Part shown: piece by piece, positions 47,038 through 59,715 of the stretch
How positions within the stretch are numbered: the stretch's first letter is position 1
How the letters are laid out: every line of letters begins with the position of its first letter
DNA from: Nakamurella flava
GTDB lineage: Bacteria; Actinomycetota; Actinomycetes; Mycobacteriales; Nakamurellaceae
DNA: 64,000 nt
Direction: 5' to 3'
NCBI RefSeq assembly: GCF_005298075.1
Contig: NZ_SZZH01000008.1
Coordinates: 62,001-126,000, forward strand
The notes under the pieces: model-generated
Databases searched by the model: none
Seen by the model: only the letters and a program-made list of their open reading frames with translations
Told to the model about the DNA's origin: nothing
Translations under genes and position numbers: made by a program

Positions 47038-47978
47038 GCGTACTCCTCCACGGTCTGCGGGGGCCCGTCCGACGGGCCCGGAACGCCGGGGGCGTCCGAC
47101 CCGACCGACGCGGCTCCGGTCCACCGTACGGTGAGCGGGCCGAGGGGTTCGACCTGATCGAAGGCCACCTGGGCCTCCCGATACAGATTCAGCAGTCCGA
47201 GGAAGCGGGCGACCACCTCCAGGGTGATCCCACAGCCCGCGACCAGCTCGCTGAACGTCGCCGAGCCCCGCGCGGCGAGCAGCTCCTTCATGGACGCCGT
47301 GTGTTCGGCCACCGACACCGGGGAGGCGTGGATGTGGTCGAGGTTCACCGACGGGGGCGGCGGCTTGGGGGCGAACTGGGCCGCGGCCAGCGCGGCGAAC
47401 TGTTCGGGGGTCACCCCGATCCGCACCGGCGCGAGCAGTCCCAGGTAGCGGGGCTCCAGGGTGACGGCGCGCGGGTACCGGCGGAGTGCCCCGGCCTCCA
47501 GTTCGGCGAACAGCACGGCCACCTGCTGGTAGGCCCGGTAGGCCAGCAGACGGGCGAACAGCAGGTCCCGCGAGGCGAACAGGTCGTCGGCCAGGCCGGA
47601 CTCGGCGTCCTCGTCGGTCTGCGGCAGCAACCGGGCCGCCTTGATCTCGACCAGGGTGGCCGCGATGACGAGGAACTCGGTGACCTGGTCCAGATCCCAG
47701 CGGTCCCCCATCCCCCGGATGTGGGCGACGAAATCGTCGGTGACCTGGCTGAGCGCCACCTCGGTGACGTCCATCCGCCGCGAGCTGATCAACTGCAGCA
47801 GCAGGTCGAACGGCCCGTCGAAGTTGTCCAGCCGGACCCGGAAGGTCCGGTTCGGGGGGACCGCCTCGCTGGTCGCCGCGTCGGTGACGTCCGGCGGCGA
47901 CCCGTCGGGGGATGCGGTGCTGTTCGCGTCGGTGACCGGCGCCGCCGGGGCCTCGTCGGGCTCCGGCGTCGCGGTCAT
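47034..47978 (-). CDS. scpA: Segregation and condensation protein A (kleisin)
   Basis: The 314-residue kleisin bridges SMC heads. After a 43-residue disordered start comes RVRLDNFDGPFDLLLQLISSRRMDVTEVALSQVTDDFVAHI, the ScpA N-domain, then FLVIAATLVEIKAARLLP and a C-terminal winged helix (FSELVAGCGITLEVVARFLGLLNLYREAQVAFDQ). It overlaps parA upstream (ATGA) and scpB downstream. Confidence 0.97.
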   Translation of the reverse strand: MTATPEPDEAPAAPVTDANSTASPDGSPPDVTDAATSEAVPPNRTFRVRLDNFDGPFDLLLQLISSRRMDVTEVALSQVTDDFVAHIRGMGDRWDLDQVTEFLVIAATLVEIKAARLLPQTDEDAESGLADDLFASRDLLFARLLAYRAYQQVAVLFAELEAGALRRYPRAVTLEPRYLGLLAPVRIGVTPEQFAALAAAQFAPKPPPPSVNLDHIHASPVSVAEHTASMKELLAARGSATFSELVAGCGITLEVVARFLGLLNLYREAQVAFDQVEPLGPLTVRWTGAASVGSDAPGVPGPSDGPPQTVEEYA

Positions 47979-49078
47979 CGTGCGATCACTTCACGCGCGA
48001 GCATCCGGTAGGAGTCGGCCGCCCCCGAGCTGGGGGCGTAGCTGGTGATGGGCTCCCCGGCCACGGTGGTCTCCGGGAACTTCACGGTCCGCGAGATGAC
48101 CGTGTCGTACACCGCGTCCCCGAACCGCTGGACCAGCATCGACAGCACCTCACGGGCGTGCATGGTGCGCCCGTCGTACATCGTGACCAGCACGCCGCTG
48201 ACGTCCAGATCCGGGTTGATCCGGTCCTGCACCTTGCTGATGGTGTCGACCAGCAGGGCCACGCCCCGCAGCGAGAAGAACTCGGCGGCCAACGGGATGA
48301 TGACGCCCTGGGCACAGGCGAGCGCGTTGACCGTGAGCAGACCCAGCGACGGCTGACAGTCGATGAGAACGTAGTCGTAGGCGTGCAGCACCGGGCGCAG
48401 GGCGCGGGCGAGGGTGTGTTCGCGGCCGACCTCGTTGATCAGCTGCACCTCGGCGGCCGACAGGTCGATGTTGGCCGGGATGAGGTCCAGCCCCTCGACG
48501 GACGTCGGGATCAGCACGTCGGTGAGCTGCGTCTTCGGGTCGAGCATCAGGTCGTAGATGGTGTGCTCGAGCTGGTGCGACGCCACCCCGAGACCGGCCG
48601 ACAACGCCCCCTGGGGGTCGAGGTCGACGACCAGCACACGACGCCCGTAGCCGGCCAGCGCAGCACCCAGGTTGATGGTCGAGGTCGTCTTGCCGACCCC
48701 GCCCTTCTGGTTGCACATCGCCAGCACGGTGGCCGGACCGTGACTGCTCAGCGGGGTGGGTTCGGGATCGCGACCCCGCATCGCCCGCACGGCGGGCGAG
48801 GAGGAGTGCGCCAGGTTGGGCCGATCGGCCGGGCCCGGCTGAGCCGGGACCACTGGCGCGACCGCCGGGGCGGTCAGCAGAGCACTCTCGGAGCGGCCCT
48901 CCGCGGCCGGTTCGGCGTCGACCGCAGGCGGCGACACCACCTCGGCCTCGGGGGCGGTGCCGCGGTACACCTGCGGCTCCCAACCCGGCGCCTGCACCGT
49001 CGCATCCGGACCAGCTTCCCCACTGGCCCCGATGTTCCGGGAGGCGAAGGCACTGAAGTCCCTCGCTGGTTCGGTCAT
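47975..49078 (-). CDS. ParA/Soj family chromosome-partitioning ATPase
   Basis: A 367-residue ParA ATPase. The P-loop is KGGVGKTT (125-132), preceded by a 115-residue disordered extension; further motifs are VLVVDLDPQGALSAGLG, YDYVLIDCQPSLG and IIPLAAEFFSLRGV. It matches Rv1708, the scpAB-linked ParA-like protein, rather than the origin ParA; no parB or parS is nearby. The ATG at 49078 has GGGAG 5 bases upstream. First gene of the parA-scpAB-rlu-cmk-plsC-der operon. Confidence 0.93.
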   Translation of the reverse strand: MTEPARDFSAFASRNIGASGEAGPDATVQAPGWEPQVYRGTAPEAEVVSPPAVDAEPAAEGRSESALLTAPAVAPVVPAQPGPADRPNLAHSSSPAVRAMRGRDPEPTPLSSHGPATVLAMCNQKGGVGKTTSTINLGAALAGYGRRVLVVDLDPQGALSAGLGVASHQLEHTIYDLMLDPKTQLTDVLIPTSVEGLDLIPANIDLSAAEVQLINEVGREHTLARALRPVLHAYDYVLIDCQPSLGLLTVNALACAQGVIIPLAAEFFSLRGVALLVDTISKVQDRINPDLDVSGVLVTMYDGRTMHAREVLSMLVQRFGDAVYDTVISRTVKFPETTVAGEPITSYAPSSGAADSYRMLAREVIAR

Positions 49079-49362
49079 CACACTCCCGCCCTGACGCAGC
49101 ACGTCGTCATCCCGACGACCCGGCCAGACTATGGGCCCCCCGCACGCCCACCAAGGCGACCCGCCGCACGACACGCCGCGATCGATGCCCGACAGCGCAG
49201 AAACGGCGCGCTGGCAAGACCTTCCGCCCGAAAGCGGGGTTCGGCTCACGGTTCGACGGCGCGTCCGGCGGACGGAACGCCCCCACCGACCCGGTATCCA
49301 CCACAATCGGCAACCGTCTGCAATTCCGGCATTCCGGGACGGGCGAGGCCGGTACGACCTCG

Positions 49363-50625
49363 GTGTCACCGCCCGTCCCGGCAGCAGAACGGACCGTTGC
49401 CATGCCCGAGCCGATCGACAGCCCCGCCGCCCGCGCGACCGACGCCGCGGCGTCCGCGCATCCCGAGGCGCACCCCGACGATGGCTTCGCCGCTCCCCCG
49501 GCGGTTTCGCCGGCGGCGGACCCACCGGCCCCGCTGATGACCGCCCTGCCCCGCGGACTCGTCGTCATGCTCGCCCTGGCGTCGCTCGTTGTCGTCGGGG
49601 CGGGTATCCGCGCGGTGCCGGACATCGTCGGGCCGGTCTTCCTCGCGCTGGTCCTGACCATCACGGTCGAACCGATCCGCGGCTGGATGGTCCGGCACGG
49701 CGCCCCCCGGTGGCTCGCCACCCTGGCCGTCGTGGTGGGGGTCTACGCGATCATCATCGGCCTGGTCGCCTCGGCCGTCATCGGCATCGCGCAATTCGCG
49801 TCGATCCTTCCGCAGTACGCCGACCAGATGACCGCGCAGATCGCCGGCCTGCGGCAGTTCCTCGCCGGATTCGGCATCTCACCCGACCGCACCCAGGACC
49901 TGGTGGGTCACCTCGACAGCAGCAAGGTGGTCTCGGTGATCACCGCCCTGCTGTCGGCGGTCGGCTCCGTCCTGTCCTCGCTCTTCTTCGTGGTGACCCT
50001 GCTGATCTTCCTGGCCGTCGACGGGGCCGTCTTCGGCGAACGGATGGAACGGGTACGTCAGGGCCGGGAACCGGCGCTCGGCGCGCTGTCCACCTTCGCC
50101 GTCGGCACGCGCAAGTACTTCGGCGTCTCCACGGTCTTCGGCGCGATCGTCGCCGTCCTGGACTGGGCGGCGCTGCTGCTCCTCGGCATCCCGGCGGCCG
50201 GCCTGTGGGGGCTGCTGGCGTTCGTCACCAACTACATCCCCAACATCGGGTTCATCATCGGCATCGTCCCGCCGGCCCTGCTGGCCCTGCTCGTCGGCGG
50301 CCCCGGCCTGATGATCGCGGTGGTCGTCGTCTACTGCGTGCTGAACTTCGTCATCCAGTCCGTGCTGCAACCGAAGTTCGTCGGCGACGCGGTGGGCCTG
50401 ACGACGACGGTCAGCTTCCTGTCCCTGATCGTCTGGTCCTACCTGCTGGGTCCGATCGGCGCGGTGCTGGCCATTCCGGCCAGCCTGCTGGTCAAGGCCC
50501 TGCTGATCGACGTCGACCCGGACGCCCGGTGGCTGCAGCTGTTCCTGGGCGACGAGCCGGTGTTCAAGCCCAAGGACCCGAACCGGGGGCCGTGGTACCG
50601 CCGTCGGCCGTCCGGCACCCCCTGA
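49363..50625 (+). CDS. AI-2E family transporter / permease
   Basis: A 420-residue protein of the PerM/TqsA (AI-2E_transport) family: about eight spans in residues 65-385, GPVFLALVLTITVEPIRGWM, the helical loop with ILPQYADQMTAQIAGLRQF, and WGLLAFVTNYIPNIGFIIGIVPPALLAL. Family members export diverse solutes or act as Na+/H+ antiporters; the substrate is unknown. ATG 49402 (MPEPIDSP) is a likely alternative start. The 284 bases to parA (49079-49362) hold only the divergent promoters. Confidence 0.88.
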   Translation: MSPPVPAAERTVAMPEPIDSPAARATDAAASAHPEAHPDDGFAAPPAVSPAADPPAPLMTALPRGLVVMLALASLVVVGAGIRAVPDIVGPVFLALVLTITVEPIRGWMVRHGAPRWLATLAVVVGVYAIIIGLVASAVIGIAQFASILPQYADQMTAQIAGLRQFLAGFGISPDRTQDLVGHLDSSKVVSVITALLSAVGSVLSSLFFVVTLLIFLAVDGAVFGERMERVRQGREPALGALSTFAVGTRKYFGVSTVFGAIVAVLDWAALLLLGIPAAGLWGLLAFVTNYIPNIGFIIGIVPPALLALLVGGPGLMIAVVVVYCVLNFVIQSVLQPKFVGDAVGLTTTVSFLSLIVWSYLLGPIGAVLAIPASLLVKALLIDVDPDARWLQLFLGDEPVFKPKDPNRGPWYRRRPSGTP

Positions 50626-50651
50626 CCGGGCTGACCGGGCCGGGAAACAGC

Positions 50652-50686
50652 TCGACCCGGCGACCGCGGTGCGGTCGCCGGGTCGA
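50652..50686. terminator. Bidirectional terminator between permease and DUF1540 genes
   Basis: TCGACCCGGCGACCGC (50652-50667) and GCGGTCGCCGGGTCGA (50671-50686) form a perfect 16-base stem with loop GGT between convergent stops at 50625 and 50729. There is no T tract. Confidence 0.8.
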
Positions 50687-50728
50687 ACCCGTGCGGCGGG
50701 GTGGAGAGTTCGGTGTCGCCGGCTGGGA

Positions 50729-51028
50729 TCAGCGGGTGGAGAAGGTCAGGCAGTCGGCGGCGTCGGAGCCTGCGCCCACCCGGATGGAGCTGGCGGTGCA
50801 CTCCAGCGACTCGTTGTGGGAGCAGTCCGACCGCTGGCAGGCGCCGACGTGGCCGGTCACCTTGGTCAGCCCACCCTTGGCCCCGAGCGGGATGAAGGTC
50901 GCGCACTCGGCGGCCTCGCCGCCGGTCTTGATGGTGATGGCGTGCGCATGACACGACGAGTGGTCGTTGTACGAGCACCCGGAGACGGTGCACTCGGTGA
51001 TCGGGGGCATTTCCAGGGACGCGGTCAT
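50729..51028 (-). CDS. DUF1540 protein with two Cys modules
   Basis: A 99-residue protein with eight cysteines in two equal modules: C13-x4-C18-x7-C26-x15-C42 and C64-x4-C69-x7-C77-x15-C93, each with the motif C-(N/Q)-x-(S/R)-x-C and a following His. This is the DUF1540 family, probably a metal-binding fold; two copies are fused here. No signal peptide. The ATG at 51028 has GGAGGAG 3 bases upstream. Two operator-like sites lie upstream (51120-51135 and 51173-51191). Function unknown. Confidence 0.88.
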   Translation of the reverse strand: MTASLEMPPITECTVSGCSYNDHSSCHAHAITIKTGGEAAECATFIPLGAKGGLTKVTGHVGACQRSDCSHNESLECTASSIRVGAGSDAADCLTFSTR

Positions 51029-51119
51029 GGCTCCTCCAGGAGGGTGTCGGTCGGGCCGTGCTGCTGCGAGGCGCTGAACGTAGGGCCGACGGTAGACCGC
51101 CCCGGCGCGTTGCGCTAGC

Positions 51120-51191
51120 AAGGCAGTGCTGCCTTACCGCAGCTCAGAGGCGGTGTGAACGATCATGAAAGCTTAGGCTCGCCTGATCTGA
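51120..51191 (-). promoter_or_regulatory. Two possible metalloregulator sites before the DUF1540 gene
   Basis: AAGGCAG-TG-CTGCCTT (51120-51135) is a perfect inverted repeat. TTAGGCTCGCCTGATCTGA (51173-51191) agrees with the DtxR/IdeR iron-box consensus at about 13-14 of 19 positions. Both lie in the 182-base gap downstream of xerD. The iron-box assignment is a consensus comparison by eye and is uncertain. Confidence 0.45.
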
Positions 51192-51210
51192 CGGCGCGGG
51201 CGGTGGGCGG

Positions 51211-52376
51211 TCACCGGGCCCGCGGGTGGGCGGTCGCGTAGACCTCGCGCAGGGTGTCGACGGTGACCAGTGTGTAGATCTGGGTGGTCGTCACCGAGGC
51301 GTGCCCGAGCAGCTCCTGCACCGTGCGGATGTCCGCCCCGCCCTCCAGCAGGTGGGTCGCGAACGAGTGGCGCAGCGTGTGCGGCGAGACCGGAGGGCCC
51401 GCCGCCGCGGCCTGTCCGGCCTGTCCCTCGGTGTCATTCCCGGCCGGGGCCACCCCGTCGGGGCCGGCGGCCGGCAGACCGGCGCGCCGCGCGGTGTCCC
51501 GCAGGATCTGCCAGGCGCCCTGCCGGGTGAGCCGGCCGCCGCGGCCGTTGAGGAAGAGTGCGCCGGTGGCCGCCCGGCGGGCCGACCCGCCGGTCGAACC
51601 GGCCCGTTCCGACGCCGGACCCGCGGCCAGGGCCGGCCGCCCCTGCACCAGATAGGCCTCCAGGGCGGCGACGGCGTACGAACCGACGGGCACCAACCGT
51701 TCCTTTCCACCCTTCCCGCGGAGCCGGAGCACCGAGATCTCCCGCTCCGCGCCGGCCGGGGCGAGGTCGAGGTCGTCCAGGTCCAGGCCGACCGCCTCGC
51801 TGATCCGCGCCCCGGTCGCGTACAGCAGTTCCAGCAGCGCCCGGTCCCGCAGGCCCCGCGGGTCGGTGCCCGACGCGGCGTCGAGCAGGGCGGTGATGGC
51901 GGGCACGCCGAGCGCCTTGGGCAGTCGCCGCGCCGGGGCCGGTGGGCGTACCGACCGGGCGGCGTCGTCGGCGACCGCGCCTTCGGCCAGCAGGAAGCGA
52001 TGCCAGCCCCGCGCGGCGACCACGGCCCGGGCCGCCGAGGACGCCGCCAGCGGTCGCCGGACGACGGATCCGTCGGTGGATCCGGTGCGCAGGTCGACCA
52101 GGAACCCGGTGACGTCGGCCGGGGTGATCTGGTCGACCTGGACCCGACCCTGGCCGGCCAGGTATTCGAGGTACCGGGTGAGATCCCGCCGGTAGGACAG
52201 AAGGGTGTTGCGGGCCGAACCCCGTTCCACGGCGAGGTGGTCGAGGTAGGCGCGCAACGCGACCTGCAGGGCCTCCGACGGCACGGCGGGGACGACCTCG
52301 ACCTCCCCGATCGCCGGTGGGGCGACCGGTTCCGGCCCGGGCGCCCCGGACGGGGTGACGGTCCTGGCCGCCGAGC

Positions 52377-52380
<4 letters not shown>
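51211..52380 (-). CDS. xerD: Tyrosine recombinase XerD
   Basis: XerD resolves chromosome dimers at dif with XerC. The 389-residue protein has the SAM-like N-domain ([26 protein letters not shown]), then the catalytic domain with [17 protein letters not shown] (Arg), [13 protein letters not shown] (Lys), [18 protein letters not shown] (H-x2-R) and [13 protein letters not shown] with the Tyr nucleophile. It is about 80 residues longer than usual because of an N-terminal extension and two Ala/Gly-rich inserts (about 278-298 and 325-345). The ATG overlaps the NUDIX stop (ATGA). Confidence 0.95.
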
Positions 52381-55319
<2,939 letters not shown>

Positions 55320-56258
55320 TCAGCCGATGGCCAGGGTCGGCACCTGCGCCTGCGCGGTGGCGGTCAGGCCGTAGCGGCCGACGCCGCCGCCGTTCTGCTC
55401 GACGAGCCCGAGGACGGTGGCGACCCGGCCGGAGGCGGTGTCCACGCTGTCGACGGTGGTGACGGCGGCGCTCTGGGCCGTGTCGGCGCGGATGGCCCCC
55501 ACGGCGCCGGTCGGCTCGGCCGATCCGGTGCGGCCGGCGACGACGACCCCGGCTGCGGCGGTCCGGAGCTGGGCGGCGATGTCGCCCAGCACGGCGGCCC
55601 GGTCGGCCTCGGAGCCGCCGGTGAGGGTGCCGCCGGTGAGCAGGACCACGGAGCGGGCCGGGGCGATGTCACCGGTGGTGACGACGAACCCGCTTCCGGT
55701 GAGCGCGCCGAGCGCAGCCGCGGTCTGCTCCGGGGTGGCGGGCGCGGACCCGTCGGCCTTGGCGACGACCAGCGCGGAGAGCAGGCCCCCGACGGTGGAG
55801 CCGACCTGCGGAACCTCCGGCAGGGTGGCTCCGGTCGGCAGGTTCTGGGCGGCGAGGGTGCGAAGTTCGTCGGCCCGGCTCGGGTTGGTGAGGTCGGCGG
55901 TGAGCTGCATCTGGCCGGTGACGGTGGCTCCGGCCCGGGTGAGCAGCGACTGCACGGCGTCGCGGTCGGCCGGGTCGGCGTCGGCGGTGGTCACGAGCAG
56001 GACGGTGGCGCCGGGGAGGGTGCCCCGGACGGCCAGCTGTCCGACGGAGCCGGCGAACTTGTCGTCCGCGGTGATGCGCGCGGTGAGGTCGGCATTGGTG
56101 GCGGCCAGTTCCTGCTGACTGCTCGTCAGGCTCTGGTTGTCGCCCTGCAGTCCGCTGATCAGCGGGGAGGAGATCTTGGTCGCGCCGAGCACGATGCCGA
56201 GCGCGAGAGCGAGGAACACCGCCGCGAGGGAGACGATGTGGTACCGCATGGAGATCAT
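55320..56258 (-). CDS. steB: SteB / MctB-family membrane protein
   Basis: A 312-residue protein with one N-terminal anchor (YHIVSLAAVFLALALGIVLGA), a coiled coil (about 35-65) and an extracytoplasmic domain (ATVLLVTTADADPADRDAVQSLLTRAGATVTGQM). It belongs to the MctB family (PF11382; Rv1698 was described as a copper-transport protein). In Corynebacterium the homologue SteB works with SteA in cell separation. It overlaps steA by ATGA, supporting the SteAB role over copper export. Confidence 0.85.
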   Translation of the reverse strand: MISMRYHIVSLAAVFLALALGIVLGATKISSPLISGLQGDNQSLTSSQQELAATNADLTARITADDKFAGSVGQLAVRGTLPGATVLLVTTADADPADRDAVQSLLTRAGATVTGQMQLTADLTNPSRADELRTLAAQNLPTGATLPEVPQVGSTVGGLLSALVVAKADGSAPATPEQTAAALGALTGSGFVVTTGDIAPARSVVLLTGGTLTGGSEADRAAVLGDIAAQLRTAAAGVVVAGRTGSAEPTGAVGAIRADTAQSAAVTTVDSVDTASGRVATVLGLVEQNGGGVGRYGLTATAQAQVPTLAIG

Positions 56259-57430
56259 GCGAACAGCCCTCGCACCCAGGCGACGACGTTGTCCCACCAC
56301 TGCCGCAGCAGATCGGCGTAGACCCCGCCGACGTCGGCGACCATCAGCGCGGCGGTGATCGCGGCGGCAGCGGCCAGGACGAGCAGCAGGACGACCCACC
56401 AGGAGATGCGAGACCGGTAGAGGGTGGCGACGGCCGAGGCGTCGACGATCTTGTTGGAGACGCGCATGCGCACCAGGAAGGTCGAGGCGGTGGCGCCGCC
56501 GCGGCCGCGGTCGAGCAGGTCGGTGAGGGTGGCGCGGCTGCCGACGGTGACGATGAGGGCGGCGTCGTGGCAGTCGGCGAGCAGGAGCGCGAGGTCCTCG
56601 GTGGTGCCGCTGCCCGGGAAGGTGACGGCCCCGACGCCGAGGTCCTGCAGGCGCTGCAGGCCGGGGGCGTGTCCGTCGACGTGGGCGGGGACGACGACCT
56701 CGGCTCCGCATCGCAGGGTCTGCGAGTCGATGGATTCGGGGTTGCCGATGATGAGGTCCGGGGTGTAGCCGGCGGTGCGCAGAGCGTCGGCCCCGGCGTC
56801 GACGCCGACCAGCACGGGCCGGTAGTCGGCGATGTACTTCTTCAACGATTTGAGCTGGGCCCTGGTGTCGGCGGAGGCCGCCACCATGAGGACCTGCTTG
56901 CCCTTGAGGTCGGTGTGCAGGTCGGGGATGCCGACACCGTCGAGGAGCAGGGTGCGTTCCCGCTTCATGTACTCGATGGCGTTGGCGGCGAATGCCTCCA
57001 GCTGCGAGGACATCCCGGTCTTGGCCTCGATCATCTGGTCGGCGACCGACTCGGTGGTCTGTTCGACGCCTTCGGCGAGCAGGTTCTCGCCGGCGTAGAC
57101 CGCCCCCCCGTCGATGCGGATCTTGGCGCCGTCCTTGATCTTGCCGAAGATCTGGTCACCGACGCCGTCGACGAGCAGGACGCCGGAGGCGAGCAGGATC
57201 TCGGGTCCGAGGTTGGGGTAGCGACCGGAGATGGAGTCCGACGCGTTGACGACGCCGGTGACGCCGGCGCGCACGAGGGCGTCGGCGGTGGCCCGGTCGA
57301 TGTCCCGGTGGTCGATGATGACGATGTCTTTGGGACCGACGCGGCCGAGGAGGGCGTCACTGCGGCGGGAGACGCGTGCGACTCCTGTGACGCCCGGCAG
57401 CGCGCGGGACTGACGTGACAGAAGCTTCAT
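56255..57430 (-). CDS. steA: Cytokinetic ring protein SteA
   Basis: A 391-residue protein with a thiamine-pyrophosphokinase-like soluble region (GVDAGADALRTAGYTPDLIIGNPESI, FPGSGTTEDLALLLADCHDAALIVTVGS) and a C-terminal membrane span (about 345-367) with a short tail. In Corynebacterium SteA and SteB locate at the division site and control peptidoglycan hydrolysis. The ATG at 57430 excludes the longer frame. It is 264 bases downstream of recN; that gap has no gene. Confidence 0.9.
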   Translation of the reverse strand: MKLLSRQSRALPGVTGVARVSRRSDALLGRVGPKDIVIIDHRDIDRATADALVRAGVTGVVNASDSISGRYPNLGPEILLASGVLLVDGVGDQIFGKIKDGAKIRIDGGAVYAGENLLAEGVEQTTESVADQMIEAKTGMSSQLEAFAANAIEYMKRERTLLLDGVGIPDLHTDLKGKQVLMVAASADTRAQLKSLKKYIADYRPVLVGVDAGADALRTAGYTPDLIIGNPESIDSQTLRCGAEVVVPAHVDGHAPGLQRLQDLGVGAVTFPGSGTTEDLALLLADCHDAALIVTVGSRATLTDLLDRGRGGATASTFLVRMRVSNKIVDASAVATLYRSRISWWVVLLLVLAAAAAITAALMVADVGGVYADLLRQWWDNVVAWVRGLFA

Positions 57431-57694
57431 GCGCCGATGGTGGCAGCCACGGCCGACCGTTCCCGGTACATCCCCGCCGTGTCGTGTCATTCACCCCCGG
57501 TCACCGCCCGACGGAGCGCTGCCTGGCTGCTCCGGCGTCGGGGCACCGTCGCCTGGAGCCCCAGCGCCGAGGAGCAGCCGGCCCGACGCCATCGCTCCAT
57601 CCAGCGCCGACGCCGTCGCGCCTGCGGCCGGACGTGGCCCCGCCGCGGGCATTCGCATCAACGACCCGCGCCTCTTCGCCGGACACAGGTCCGC

Positions 57695-59698
57695 TCAGCC
57701 GGCCCGACGCACCCGCCCTCCGTCCGGAGTGGGGCGCCGGCGGGGCAGCCGAACGATCTCAGCCGCTGCGGCGACGGGGGCGGCGCGCTCGGTGCGCTGA
57801 CGGGCCGAAGCGGTTCCGCTTGCCTTTCCGGCGCGGGCGCCGGCGGACGATGGCCTCGATGCCCTCGACGGGGCGGTCGGGGCGGCCGCCGCGGCCGGGA
57901 CGCTCCCCAGGTCCGCGGCCACCTGGGGAAGGTCGTCGTGGGCCTCGGAGAGAGTGTCGTCGCGGCCGGACCGCCGATGGGCGGCCGCCGCGAGCAGGTC
58001 ACGGGCATGCGCCTGCGCCGTCGGGCCATCGTCACCGCCGAGCATCCGGGCCAGCTCGGCTTCCCGCGCCTGGCCCTGCACCGGCTTCAGGTCCGAGCGC
58101 CCGACCAGTCCACCGCCCCGGGGGTCGACAACGACGTGATGATCGGCGAAGGCCGCGACCTGAGCGAGATGGGTCACCACGATGACCTGGTGCGTCCGGG
58201 CCAGCGCGGCGAGCCGGGAACCGATCTCGATGGCCGCGCGACCTCCGACTCCGGCGTCGACCTCGTCGAACACCAGGGTCCCGACCGGGTCGGCGTCGGC
58301 CAGGGTCACTTCGAGCGCGAGCATCACCCGGGACAGCTCACCGCCCGAGGCTCCCCGCCCGATGGGCAGGTCGGGCGCTCCGGGGTGGGCCCGCAGCAGG
58401 ATCTCGACGCGGTCGGTGCCGTCAGCTCCGGCGGCCACCGCACGCCCGTCGACGAGCAGCACGTCCCGGTCACCTGCGGTGGCGGCACGGGGCTCGACGA
58501 TGACGGCCACCCGCGCCCGCCCCATGGCCAGATGGGTCAACTCGGCGGTCACGGCCGTACCCAGCCGTTGAGCCGCCCTGGTCCGCCGCGACGTCAGCCG
58601 GCTGGCCGCGGCCGCGGCCGCCGTTTCTGCGTCGGCGCACTGACGTTCCAGCGCCTCGGTCCGTTCGTCGGAGGTGTCCAGGTCGGCCAGTTCGGCCCGG
58701 GCGGCATCGGCCCAGTCGAGGACCGCGGCGACGTCCGGCCCCCACCGGCGGGTCAGGCCCTTGAGTGCGGCCTGCCGGGTGAGGGCATCGGGCAGCCGTT
58801 CCGGGTCGACGTCCAGGTCGGTGAGGTAACCGGACAGCTCGGCGGCGACGTCGCCCAACACGGCGGTGGCCTGGCGCAGGGTGGCCGCCAATTCCTGGAG
58901 TCGCCCGTCCCCGGCGGCCTCCAGGTCGCGACGGGCCCGATCGGCCAACCCGATGGCGGTGGGCTGGTCGTCCAGGGTGTCGGCGCCGAGCAGACCGGTC
59001 AGCGCGGTCGTCGCCGCCACCCGCAGCGAGTCGCCGTTCTCCAACCGGCGGATCTCGGCCAGCAGGTCGACGTCCTCCCCCGGTCGAGGCGCGACCGCGT
59101 CGATCTCCTCCAGGGCGATGCGGAGCAGCTGTTCCCGCTGCGCGCGTTCCCGGCTGCGGGCCCGACGATCGGCGAGCTCGTCCCGCACCGCGATCCAGTC
59201 GGCCCGCCGACGGCGGTAGGTCGTCAGCTCGCGCTCGACCCCGGCGTACCGGTCCAGCACGGCACGCTGCCGGGACGGCTGGAGGAGTGAGATGGCCTCG
59301 GACTGGCCGTGCACGGCCACCAGCGGCTCGGTGAGATCGGCCAGGGTGCCGACCGGGACCGCCCGGCCACCGATGTGCGCCCGGGAACGCCCCTCGGCCC
59401 CCACGGTCCGGACGGCGATCACCGCGCCGTCCTCGTCGAGCCGGCCGCCGACCCCGCTCACCAGTTCCTGGACGGCCCCGGGCCCGGGACCGGCGAACCG
59501 GGCTTCGACGATGGCCCGGTCGGCTCCGACCCGGACCCGGGCCGCGTCACCCCGCCCGCCGGTCAGCAGACCGAGGGCGGTGACGATCATCGTCTTGCCC
59601 GCGCCGGTCTCCCCCGTCACCGCGGTGAACCCGGGCGAGGGTTCGAGCACGGCCGAGTCGATGACGCCGAGCCCGCTGAGACGCAGTTCCTGGAGCAT
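57695..59698 (-). CDS. recN: DNA repair ATPase RecN
   Basis: RecN is an SMC-like ATPase for double-strand break repair. The 667-residue protein begins MLQELRLSGLGVIDSAVLEPSPGF, has P-loop GETGAGKT (29-36), HGQSEAISLL, central coiled coils, the ABC signature ASGGELSRVMLALE and VFDEVDAGVGGRAAIEIG. A disordered tail of about 120 residues follows (many Ala, Arg, Pro), longer than normal. A TACGCT -10 (59706-59711) lies 7 bases before the ATG and an SOS-like repeat overlaps the promoter. Confidence 0.96.
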   Translation of the reverse strand: MLQELRLSGLGVIDSAVLEPSPGFTAVTGETGAGKTMIVTALGLLTGGRGDAARVRVGADRAIVEARFAGPGPGAVQELVSGVGGRLDEDGAVIAVRTVGAEGRSRAHIGGRAVPVGTLADLTEPLVAVHGQSEAISLLQPSRQRAVLDRYAGVERELTTYRRRRADWIAVRDELADRRARSRERAQREQLLRIALEEIDAVAPRPGEDVDLLAEIRRLENGDSLRVAATTALTGLLGADTLDDQPTAIGLADRARRDLEAAGDGRLQELAATLRQATAVLGDVAAELSGYLTDLDVDPERLPDALTRQAALKGLTRRWGPDVAAVLDWADAARAELADLDTSDERTEALERQCADAETAAAAAASRLTSRRTRAAQRLGTAVTAELTHLAMGRARVAVIVEPRAATAGDRDVLLVDGRAVAAGADGTDRVEILLRAHPGAPDLPIGRGASGGELSRVMLALEVTLADADPVGTLVFDEVDAGVGGRAAIEIGSRLAALARTHQVIVVTHLAQVAAFADHHVVVDPRGGGLVGRSDLKPVQGQAREAELARMLGGDDGPTAQAHARDLLAAAAHRRSGRDDTLSEAHDDLPQVAADLGSVPAAAAAPTAPSRASRPSSAGARAGKASGTASARQRTERAAPVAAAAEIVRLPRRRPTPDGGRVRRAG

Positions 59699-59715
59699 GT
59701 GTGCGAGCGTACCCA

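Noticed and set aside
47975-49078. Origin-proximal ParA
   Set aside because: No parB, parS, gid or dnaA genes nearby; position and overlap with scpA match the Rv1708-type protein.
57437-59290. 617-codon plus-strand open frame
   Set aside because: Antisense to recN, which has all RecN motifs in order.
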